Origin: JAQUGA01 sp964521105
Lineage (GTDB): Bacteria; Bacteroidota; Bacteroidia; Bacteroidales; WCHB1-69
DNA length: 6,903 bases
Assembly: GCA_964521105.1 (NCBI GenBank)
Contig: CAZFPO010000139.1
Coordinates: 1-6,903 of the forward strand
Direction: 5' to 3'
The position numbers and the translations under genes were made by a program. Shown here in pieces: positions 1 through 5,339 of the stretch (its first letter is position 1; each line of letters starts with the position of its first letter). The notes beneath the pieces were generated by a model. That model was not told the DNA's origin. It saw nothing but the letters and a program-made list of their open reading frames with translations, and made no database searches.

Positions 1-122
1 AATGAGTTCAATTTTTGATTCAATCAATTTAAAAACTTATACCATTGAATAATAAATTATTTCAGCCACACACTAAAAGTAATTCAATAAAATTCACACA
101 TATCCCAAACCTTACATTAAAA

Positions 123-141
123 AATGCGTATAATCCGCATT
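123..141. repeat. Short inverted repeat upstream of the first gene
   Basis: AATGCG (123-128) and CGCATT (136-141) form a perfect 6-bp inverted repeat around a 7-nt centre, ending 15 nt before the ATG at 157. The centre contains TATAAT (129-134), but no TTGACA-like box lies at the right distance and no TAnnTTTG element is visible anywhere in 1-156. It could be an operator or a small leader hairpin, or it could be chance in AT-rich DNA. Nothing else in 1-156 looks coding: both strands are broken by frequent stops. Confidence 0.25.
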
Positions 142-156
142 AATTCATTTTAAGCG

Positions 157-948
157 ATGGTCGAATTTGAGATAAAGCGTCTGATATTAAGCTATTTTAA
201 TCAATATAAGCTGCTGCAACAAAAAGGAGGAGCTCATGTGGATGGTGAATTGTTCGCTTATGTTTCGGAGACCGAAAAGCAAATTCTAAAATGTTTCGGA
301 TTGCCTCGCACCAATAAATATTCTCGAATTATTTGGCAAATTGCCGATAATGTCAGCAGTTCAAAGCAAAGAGCATTAATAATGATGGAGCAACTTTCGC
401 TCGAAGCTGAAAAATATTTGGCATCAAAACCATCGTCATTAAAGCAACTTATTTCCGACGCACGTAAAAATCACGCCGATCCTTTTGAAATTCTTCCCGA
501 AATTTATGTTGGTCCAAATTCATATACCTTATTTGTTTATCACGAAGTAATGCTTAAAAGTTCGTTGAGCGACGATGATATTATCTCCGAATTCCAGATT
601 ATTCGCGAATCGGGCTGCTTGATGGATATTTACATGCTTACTCAAATGGATCAATACAAAAATAGTGATGCGTATCGTTATCTTAAGTCATTGGGATTGA
701 AGTATATTGACGACTATATGACGTGGTATGTTCAAAAATACAAAAATTCGATTCGAAAAAAACGGACAGAAACACCACAACGACGTTCAAAAGTGGAAGA
801 GGCTTTGGTGTTGTTGATTTTTGCCTTCCGAAAGTTTCAAAAATTCCGAAGTAGGGGATATGCCGAAGAAAATGCACGCAATTTATCTGGTTTAACCGAC
901 GACCGACTTTTTCAAATAGCACAATATGCTTTTTCGATGAATAACTAG
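157..948 (+). CDS. Hypothetical protein, 263 aa, upstream partner of the DNA glycosylase
   Basis: I do not recognise this protein. It starts at the first ATG after an in-frame TAA (151-153), so the start is well bounded, although no Shine-Dalgarno sequence is present. It has no signal peptide and no obvious membrane segment, so it is probably cytoplasmic. It looks mostly helical. Residues about 191-232 are strongly basic (YKNSIRKKR, QRRSK, FRKFQKFRSR), which would suit nucleic-acid contact, but I see no known DNA-binding or catalytic motif. A conserved-looking C-terminal block (residues 212-260) runs from SKVEEALVLLIFAF to LFQIAQYAFS. The stop lies only 15 nt before the glycosylase start, so the two are probably cotranscribed. 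A role in DNA metabolism is a guess from that neighbour alone. The frame is intact and codon use resembles the rest of the window, so it is very likely a real gene. Confidence 0.8.
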   Translation: MVEFEIKRLILSYFNQYKLLQQKGGAHVDGELFAYVSETEKQILKCFGLPRTNKYSRIIWQIADNVSSSKQRALIMMEQLSLEAEKYLASKPSSLKQLISDARKNHADPFEILPEIYVGPNSYTLFVYHEVMLKSSLSDDDIISEFQIIRESGCLMDIYMLTQMDQYKNSDAYRYLKSLGLKYIDDYMTWYVQKYKNSIRKKRTETPQRRSKVEEALVLLIFAFRKFQKFRSRGYAEENARNLSGLTDDRLFQIAQYAFSMNN

Positions 949-963
949 CTGTTTGGCTCGAAA

Positions 964-1490
964 ATGAAAATTCAAAAATCCTTTTATTTAAATCCAAATG
1001 TTGTTGAATTGGCTCAATTACTTTTGGGAAAAGTTTTATTCACCAATGTGGATGGTAAAATTTCCTCTGGAATTATTACCGAAACCGAAGCCTATGCTGG
1101 AATTACCGACAAAGCCTCACATGCATATGGAGGTCGCCGAACAAAACGCACCGAAACGATGTATTTGGAAGGAGGTTGCTCCTATGTTTACTTATGTTAT
1201 GGAATGTATGATTTATTCAACATTGTAACCAATATAAAAGATGTTCCACATGCGGTTCTTATTCGGGCTATTTATCCATATTCGGGAACAGAAGTGATTG
1301 CCGAACGTCGAAATACCAAAAATCTATCATTCAAACACACCAACGGACCAGGAAAACTCACCAAAGCCCTTGGAATTTCGAAAAATCATGATGCCATTGA
1401 TTTATGTGGAGATGTAATCTGGCTTGAGGACATTGGTTTACAAATCCCCGAAAATTCCATTATTTCATCCAAACGCATCGGCATCGATTA
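964..1490 (+). CDS. mpg: DNA-3-methyladenine glycosylase, AAG/MPG family (C-terminus in gap)
   Basis: This is a base-excision-repair enzyme that flips damaged purines (3-methyladenine, and in related enzymes hypoxanthine or ethenoadenine) out of DNA and cuts the N-glycosidic bond. The family core is plain: GIITETEAYAG (37-46), SHAYGGRRT (52-60), YVYLCYGMYDLFNIV (74-88), VLIRAIYP (98-105), NGPGKL (127-132) and VIWLED (151-156). By alignment from memory to human AAG, E42 is the catalytic Glu (E125), Y44, H53 and Y76 line the base pocket (Y127, H136, Y159), Y79 is the intercalating Tyr (Y162), and N86 and R101 match N169 and R182. All key residues are present. The visible sequence ends at RIGID plus an incomplete TAN codon. 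Family members continue roughly 20-25 residues (a Y/A-G...PWRF-like tail), so the true stop lies inside the gap. Reading in frame across the N block to a TGA at 1600-1602 depends on a gap length that may be arbitrary. No separate promoter is visible; it is likely in an operon with the gene at 157. Confidence 0.93.
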
Positions 1491-1590
1491 NNNNNNNNNN
1501 NNNNNNNNNNNNNNNNNNNNNNNNNNNNNNNNNNNNNNNNNNNNNNNNNNNNNNNNNNNNNNNNNNNNNNNNNNNNNNNNNNNNNNNNNN
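1491..1590. other. Assembly gap, 100 N
   Basis: Exactly 100 undetermined bases, the same length as the second gap in this window. That suggests a conventional placeholder, not a measured distance. It hides the last residues and the stop of the glycosylase and possibly part of its terminator. Confidence 0.97.
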
Positions 1591-1592
1591 TC

Positions 1593-1619
1593 AGGTGGCT
1601 GAAGCACTCGAAGCCACCT
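1593..1619. terminator. Hairpin between convergent genes, probable bidirectional terminator
   Basis: AGGTGGCT (1593-1600) pairs perfectly with AGCCACCT (1612-1619) around an 11-nt loop. The stem is much more GC-rich than its surroundings. It begins one base past the stop of the minus-strand TPR gene (1621-1623) and lies past the expected end of the glycosylase. On the plus strand it is followed by a pyrimidine-rich stretch with short T runs, not a clean U tract. On the minus strand the downstream side disappears into the N gap, so a U tract there cannot be judged. The position fits transcription termination for both convergent genes. Confidence 0.6.
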
Positions 1620-1620
1620 A

Positions 1621-3972
1621 TTACTTCTTCAATTTCTTCACTGCCTTTTTATACTCTTTCGAGAAATATTTAAAATACTTATTACCCTTGGTGTATTCCA
1701 TGGTTTTTAGCTTGTAATCAAGGTTTGGGTTTATTTTAAAATCTCTCAAAGCCATTTCACTGGCAAGCATTTGCTGGATTTTTTTTGTACTTGAACGAGC
1801 ATCATTTTTAAACATTAATTCCTTCAATAGGGTTAAGGCATTATCGAGTTCGTTGTTTTTAGTGTAGTAATCGGCTCCAAAACGCATGAAATCCGTGCCG
1901 AAATTTTGGAAAAACTGCAGTAAACTGGGATGAACTAAACCGAATGTTTCTATATTATTTTGAATGAAAAAATCACTTAATAGAATGTAATCCTGAGTTG
2001 CTTCGGTGTAGTTGAGTTGATTAGCTTTCTTTTTGCACGAAATTAAGTCTTTTTGATATTTTGCTGGTATTTCGCAACGTTTGTTCCCATCAATACCAAG
2101 TTGATTTTGAATTCCGCAATCGCGAAAACGATCTGCTTCGGTCAAACATTCGTAATACAATCTCAGCGCTGCGATGTAATCTTTTTCGGATTCAGCTTTA
2201 ACAGCCATATTGAATTTGGAGTCATAATTTTGTTGAGCATTAATACATTCTTGCTTGAAGATGTCTTTCTTTAATCCTTCAATTTGTTCATTTAAGATTT
2301 TTTGTTCATTCAATTGATACTCCTTCTGCTCATTCATGATTCGAATAAGGATTTCTCGAGCTTTTGGCAAATTGTTCGATTGAACATAAGATCTGGCTGT
2401 TTGAACGTCGATGTACAACAATTCAAGTTTTGTTTTTTTGAGCAGTTCGGGCAATTGTTTATCTTTTTTAACGGTATAATTTGCTTCAATTTCGGTAGCT
2501 TTTTGAAATTTACTGAATGCCGATTGAAAATATTTTTCCAGTAACTGATTTTTCCCATCTATGATTAAAACAAGGTAGTAATCGACATTGATTTTTTGTT
2601 TTAAAAACATTGCTTCTTCATTGCTGTTTATCCATGATTTGTTGGTGTTTTGATACGAAATTGCCTTATCTGCTTCGTTTAATGCCAAAGAGTGATTCCC
2701 TGAATTGAAAGCATTTTGTGACAATTTTATGTAATTTAAATAGTTTCCTTTATGAGCTTCTGATTGGAGAACAGGAATGCTGTCGTTGCACGAATATTTT
2801 GGAACTTTGTTGCAAAATTGTTTAACCACATCAAGTTCTTTTAGGGCTTCATTATAGAGTTCTTTCGATAAATATTCTTCGGTTTTATTAAGGCGATAAT
2901 TTTCAATGTTATGAGCTAAATTTTTTGAAAAGTTTAAGGTTTCATCATCAATGTTTGGAAAATTATACATTGTGAGCAGCAATGTTGATGATTCTTCGAT
3001 GTTATTCATGTCAAACGCGATTATTGCTAAGAAAAACTGTGACTTAGCATATTTTGGAGAGTACGATAATGAATTTTGAAAACTAATTTTAGCTTCTTTA
3101 AGTTTTTTATTTTCGTATTCGTTATAGCCCTTTTCAAAATACCGTTCATGAATGTTGTTTCGTACATTTTTAAGCGAGGCTTTTCGATCATCGTAGAGTG
3201 TTTTAACTTCAATAATTTTGTTTTTTACTCTTTTAGGATCATACATTTGTAATGGCAAAATTGCCCAAAAAGGATCTTTGTCGATTTGATTAACGATTTT
3301 TCCGATGTCATTTATGCTCGACATGTAATTTTCATAATTTTCAAAACGTTCGGGATTCATTTTGCTTATGGTTTCGTAGCTTTTTGATAAATCAAAATCG
3401 GCTTTGTAGTAGTTGTCAATGGCTTGTAAATGAGCTCCAAAACGATTTTTATTTTCAATATTATAGGTGAAAACCAAAGCCTCAATATTGTAGGAATAAC
3501 GATTATTTTTCGTGGTATCATTGTAAAAAAATAAAACATCATTATTAGCTGGATTAAAAGGTATTCTGTATTGATTATAACTTATTTTATTCGAATCAAC
3601 TTTGCAATTTAAAATGCCCGAAAATTCATATTTAGCTGGTATTAAAGCGGGTGAAATATCAAACCCTTTATAAAAAATATCACCTTCAAAACGTAAGTTG
3701 TTGTATGAAACAATAATAGTAACCTTTTCGTGAAATTTAGTAATTTTTATGCTTTCCTCAACTTTAAAATTAATGCGGGTGCTAAATAGATGTTTTGAAG
3801 AATAGTCTGATATCATTCGAACAATATCATTAATTACATTTTGACTTTCATTATTATCAATTTTATATTCAAGAATGTATGATTTTGTTTTTGTGGTTTC
3901 AAAAAGCACTTCCGTTTGGCTATACAAAGTGCTAAAAATCAATAAAAAAGCAACTAACAATCGATATTTCAT
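1621..3972 (-). CDS. Exported tetratricopeptide-repeat protein, 783 aa, function unknown
   Basis: The N-terminus MKYRLLVAFLLIFSTLYSQ is a signal peptide with the YS-Q cleavage context common in Bacteroidota, and no lipobox cysteine follows. The mature protein is therefore probably periplasmic or surface-associated. Residues about 20-260 are not TPR-like and look like a mixed strand/helix domain. From about 275 onward the protein is helical, with TPR-like units near 278-311 (YFEKGYNEYENKKLKEAKI...), 413-440, 480-500, 522-546, 584-615 and 698-721. Residues 547-572 (NEQKEYQLNEQKILNEQIEG) could be a short coiled coil. The C-terminus is lysine-rich (YKKAVKKLKK). There are eight cysteines (123, 387, 395, 576, 609, 619, 633, 646), four of them within 609-646, which is notable for an exported helical-repeat protein and may mean disulfides. 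TPR scaffolds usually mediate protein-protein contact. No enzymatic motif is visible and no neighbour suggests a pathway. It has its own probable promoter. Confidence 0.88.
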   Translation of the reverse strand: MKYRLLVAFLLIFSTLYSQTEVLFETTKTKSYILEYKIDNNESQNVINDIVRMISDYSSKHLFSTRINFKVEESIKITKFHEKVTIIVSYNNLRFEGDIFYKGFDISPALIPAKYEFSGILNCKVDSNKISYNQYRIPFNPANNDVLFFYNDTTKNNRYSYNIEALVFTYNIENKNRFGAHLQAIDNYYKADFDLSKSYETISKMNPERFENYENYMSSINDIGKIVNQIDKDPFWAILPLQMYDPKRVKNKIIEVKTLYDDRKASLKNVRNNIHERYFEKGYNEYENKKLKEAKISFQNSLSYSPKYAKSQFFLAIIAFDMNNIEESSTLLLTMYNFPNIDDETLNFSKNLAHNIENYRLNKTEEYLSKELYNEALKELDVVKQFCNKVPKYSCNDSIPVLQSEAHKGNYLNYIKLSQNAFNSGNHSLALNEADKAISYQNTNKSWINSNEEAMFLKQKINVDYYLVLIIDGKNQLLEKYFQSAFSKFQKATEIEANYTVKKDKQLPELLKKTKLELLYIDVQTARSYVQSNNLPKAREILIRIMNEQKEYQLNEQKILNEQIEGLKKDIFKQECINAQQNYDSKFNMAVKAESEKDYIAALRLYYECLTEADRFRDCGIQNQLGIDGNKRCEIPAKYQKDLISCKKKANQLNYTEATQDYILLSDFFIQNNIETFGLVHPSLLQFFQNFGTDFMRFGADYYTKNNELDNALTLLKELMFKNDARSSTKKIQQMLASEMALRDFKINPNLDYKLKTMEYTKGNKYFKYFSKEYKKAVKKLKK

Positions 3973-3996
3973 ACAACTTAATTTTTAAACATTATG

Positions 3997-4004
3997 CAAA
4001 TATA
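3997..4004 (-). promoter_or_regulatory. Probable promoter (-7 element) for the TPR gene
   Basis: Read on the minus strand, 4004-3997 is TATATTTG, an exact match to the Bacteroidota -7 consensus TAnnTTTG, ending 24 nt before the ATG. A TTTG at 4024-4021 could be the -33 element, but the 16-nt spacer is slightly shorter than usual. This gives the TPR gene its own start site downstream of the thioesterase terminator. Confidence 0.6.
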
Positions 4005-4022
4005 AGGAAAAGCTGATAAACA

Positions 4023-4050
4023 AAATAAGCTGTTATACTACAGCTTATTT
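4023..4050 (-). terminator. Rho-independent terminator of the thioesterase gene
   Basis: Ten-bp perfect inverted repeat, AAATAAGCTG (4023-4032) and CAGCTTATTT (4041-4050), with an 8-nt loop. It lies just past the thioesterase stop (4072-4074). On the minus strand the descending arm ends in TTT and continues TGTTTA, giving a short U-rich tail. It would separate the thioesterase transcript from the TPR gene, whose candidate -33 box overlaps this tail. Confidence 0.75.
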
Positions 4051-4071
4051 ATTGATATTAATGCTAATATA

Positions 4072-4494
4072 TTACTTTTTTAGCATTGTTGCTTGGGTAT
4101 GTAATAATTTATCCTCGTCATTAATCAATTCTAACTCGATTCCATGAGGCATTGGTTTGGTGTTTTCATCTACATGAACAAAGCTGATAAACCCATCAAC
4201 CAAATAACTGTTGTCTTTATTGTTGGTTACTTTTATATAAACGATTAAACTGCTTTTTCCAACATATACAAGCTTACTATCAAAACAAATAGTTTCACCA
4301 CCTTTTACCGGATGTTTAAATTCCATTCCATGAATTTTTAAACAAACAATATTTTTTGGATTAAGGTAACTCGAAACTCCAATAAATCCTGATTCGACAA
4401 ACCATTCGGCAGTTCTGCCAGCAAATAATGTCCCGTGATGATTTAAATCTTCACTTTTTATTAAACGATGGGTTGAAAAGTTTTTTGCTTTCAT
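4072..4494 (-). CDS. Acyl-CoA thioesterase, hotdog fold (YciA/BACH-like)
   Basis: A 140-residue single-hotdog-domain protein predicted to hydrolyse acyl-CoA to free acid and CoA in the cytoplasm; members of this family normally form oligomers. The family signature is LNHHGTLFAGRTAEWFVESG (residues 17-36), equivalent to the N-x-x-G-[TD]-[IL]-F-G-G-x-x-x-x-W-M-D stretch. It is followed by IVCLKIHGMEFKHPVKGGE (49-67), matching the V-T-x-x-x-x-x-M-x-F-x-x-P-x-x-x-G-D block, and VDGFISFVHVDENTKPMPHG (99-118). The usual Asp after Trp (W-M-D) is replaced by Val33, with Glu34 next to it. I recall the same AEWFVE form in other Bacteroidota thioesterases, so this looks like a subfamily feature and not decay. 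Length is normal. The gene is divergent from tetR with 184 nt between starts, has its own -7 element and is followed by a terminator, so it is probably monocistronic. Substrate chain length cannot be read from the sequence. Confidence 0.88.
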   Translation of the reverse strand: MKAKNFSTHRLIKSEDLNHHGTLFAGRTAEWFVESGFIGVSSYLNPKNIVCLKIHGMEFKHPVKGGETICFDSKLVYVGKSSLIVYIKVTNNKDNSYLVDGFISFVHVDENTKPMPHGIELELINDEDKLLHTQATMLKK

Positions 4495-4516
4495 TTTATG
4501 ACTTTATAATTTATTG

Positions 4517-4524
4517 CAAAGGTA
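4517..4524 (-). promoter_or_regulatory. Probable promoter (-7 element) for the thioesterase
   Basis: On the minus strand 4524-4517 reads TACCTTTG followed by CA, a textbook Bacteroidota TAnnTTTG element, ending 22 nt before the ATG. No clear TTG-type -33 box is visible at the expected distance. It is over 100 nt from the candidate TetR operator, so control by that regulator is not suggested. Confidence 0.7.
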
Positions 4525-4621
4525 CAAAAAAATGGGCTTTAACCATGATGGAACATTCTCCTCACATTTCTTCTGGATTTGTTTTTTGTTAAATTCATTG
4601 TTATAAAATGTTAAAGAGGAA

Positions 4622-4643
4622 TAATATGAAAAAAAACATATTA
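4622..4643. repeat. Inverted repeat with A8 centre over the tetR promoter
   Basis: TAATATG (4622-4628) and CATATTA (4637-4643) are perfect 7-bp arms around eight A residues. The repeat covers the region just upstream of, and two bases into, the tetR -7 element. Its sequence is unrelated to the GACC/GGTC operators, so it may be a site for another factor, an AT-rich up element, or chance in AT-rich DNA. Confidence 0.35.
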
Positions 4644-4649
4644 CTTTTG
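4642..4649 (+). promoter_or_regulatory. Probable promoter (-7 element) for tetR
   Basis: TACTTTTG matches TAnnTTTG exactly and ends 29 nt before the tetR ATG. Its final G is the first base of the candidate operator, so the transcription start would fall inside the operator. No convincing -33 TTG is present at 17-23 nt upstream, which fits a weak or regulated promoter. Confidence 0.6.
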
Positions 4650-4669
4650 ACCGTTCAAACAAAACGGTC
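4649..4669. promoter_or_regulatory. Candidate TetR operator O1 (autoregulation)
   Basis: GACCGTT (4649-4655) and AACGGTC (4663-4669) are perfect 7-bp arms around CAAACAA, 21 bp overall, followed by GAAA. The site overlaps the -7 element by one base and ends 9 nt before the tetR ATG, the classic place for autorepression. The GACC-N13-GGTC-GAAA geometry recurs upstream of tolC. Palindrome size and position fit TetR-family operators; binding by this particular TetR is inferred. Confidence 0.72.
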
Positions 4670-4678
4670 GAAATTCAA

Positions 4679-5263
4679 ATGATAACAAAAGAAGAAACTC
4701 GTGATGCTATAATTCATATTGCACGCAACATTTTTGGAAAATATGGGTTTCAAAAAACATCAATGAACCAAATTGCAAATGCTAACCGCAAAGGCAAAAG
4801 CTCTCTTTATTATTATTTTAATAGTAAGGAAGATGTTTTTACAGCTGTTTTAGAACAAGAAGCATCTATGCTTAAAGGTCAAATAATGGCTTCAATTGCC
4901 GAATTCAATGATCCTAAAGATAAATTAAAGGCCTACATTCAAATCCGTATGAATGGTTTTAAAAACTTGCTAAACTTGTATGATGCTATCAAAAATGAAT
5001 ATTTAAGTCATTTGCCATTTATCGAAAATGCTCGAAAAAATTATGATAATGAGGAGCGAAATATTATTAAATCAATACTTGACGATGGTAATAACCGTGC
5101 ATTCTTTTCTGTACCAGATACCGATATAGCTGCTTTAGCAATCGTTACGGCAATGAAAGGCTTAGAATACCCTTTTTTTGTTTCTCAGGAAACCCCCGAA
5201 GTTATGAACACTCAAATTGAAGCACTAATGAATATTTTATTTTATGGTATTTCGGTGAGATAA
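4679..5263 (+). CDS. TetR/AcrR-family transcriptional regulator of the efflux genes
   Basis: A 194-residue protein of normal TetR size. The N-terminal DNA-binding domain is clear: helix 1 at about 5-22 (ETRDAIIHIARNIFGKYGF), then TSMNQIANANRKGKSSLYYYF (27-47), the helix-turn-helix with the typical L-Y-Y-Y-F end, then NSKEDVFTAVL. The usual A-G-V-S-K-G-T turn is replaced by A-N-R-K-G-K-S-S, a basic variant I recall in other Bacteroidota TetR proteins. Residues 60-194 form the helical ligand-binding and dimerisation domain, which is too divergent to predict the ligand. The gene sits directly upstream of and codirectional with the tolC-adaptor genes, so it is probably their local repressor, released by a pump substrate. 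Two matching palindromes, one at its own promoter and one before tolC, support this. The ATG at 4679 puts the start of family homology right after the N-terminus and has no Shine-Dalgarno sequence. Confidence 0.92.
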   Translation: MITKEETRDAIIHIARNIFGKYGFQKTSMNQIANANRKGKSSLYYYFNSKEDVFTAVLEQEASMLKGQIMASIAEFNDPKDKLKAYIQIRMNGFKNLLNLYDAIKNEYLSHLPFIENARKNYDNEERNIIKSILDDGNNRAFFSVPDTDIAALAIVTAMKGLEYPFFVSQETPEVMNTQIEALMNILFYGISVR

Positions 5264-5278
5264 TTTTTTTGCCCAAAA

Positions 5279-5305
5279 TTCGACCAATGGGCGTAAATGG
5301 TCGAA
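5279..5305. promoter_or_regulatory. Candidate TetR operator O2 (efflux operon)
   Basis: TTCGACCA (5279-5286) and TGGTCGAA (5298-5305) are perfect 8-bp arms around an 11-nt centre. The inner GACC (5282-5285) and GGTC (5299-5302) are spaced exactly as in O1, and both sites continue GAAA. It lies between the tetR stop and tolC, just before a -7-like box. A weaker overlapping repeat, GCCCA (5271-5275) with TGGGC (5288-5292), shares bases with it and might form an alternative hairpin at the end of the tetR transcript, but its T run lies on the wrong side for a plus-strand terminator. Confidence 0.7.
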
Positions 5306-5310
5306 AGGTT

Positions 5311-5318
5311 TATTTTGG
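5311..5318 (+). promoter_or_regulatory. Possible -7 element for the tolC operon
   Basis: TATTTTGG differs from TAnnTTTG at one position. It lies 5 nt after the O2 palindrome, which would then occupy the space between the -33 and -7 elements. From this box to the ATG at 5340 there are 21 nt, close to the 22-29 nt seen for the other genes here; to the ATG at 5325 there are only 6. It is the weakest promoter call in the window. Confidence 0.35.
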
Positions 5319-5339
5319 AATTTTATGATAATACTAATG

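Noticed and set aside
15..27. TTGAT-TCA-ATCAA inverted repeat near the left edge
   Set aside because: Only 5-bp AT-rich arms with no nearby gene start; expected by chance.
158..165. TGGTCGAA at the start of the first gene resembles a half of operator O2
   Set aside because: There is no matching GACC 13 nt upstream (142-145 reads AATT), and the match is inside the first codons, so it is most likely chance.
225..289. Perfect AGGAGG (225-230) with ATG at 236 starting a 17-codon ORF inside the first gene
   Set aside because: It is out of frame with the real gene, very short, and AGGAGG is explained by Lys-Gly-Gly-Ala codons; Bacteroidota seldom use this signal.
683..997. 104-codon minus-strand ORF across the end of the first gene
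   Set aside because: It is a shadow of the intact plus-strand gene, crosses into the next gene, and has no family resemblance or promoter element.
2334..2558. Short minus-strand ORF, cysteine- and lysine-rich, in another frame of the TPR gene
   Set aside because: Fully contained in the TPR reading frame, with composition expected from frame-shifted AT-rich coding DNA.
4495..4678. TetR control of the divergent thioesterase gene
   Set aside because: The candidate operator is over 100 nt from the thioesterase -7 element (4517-4524), and no GACC-N13-GGTC site lies near that promoter.
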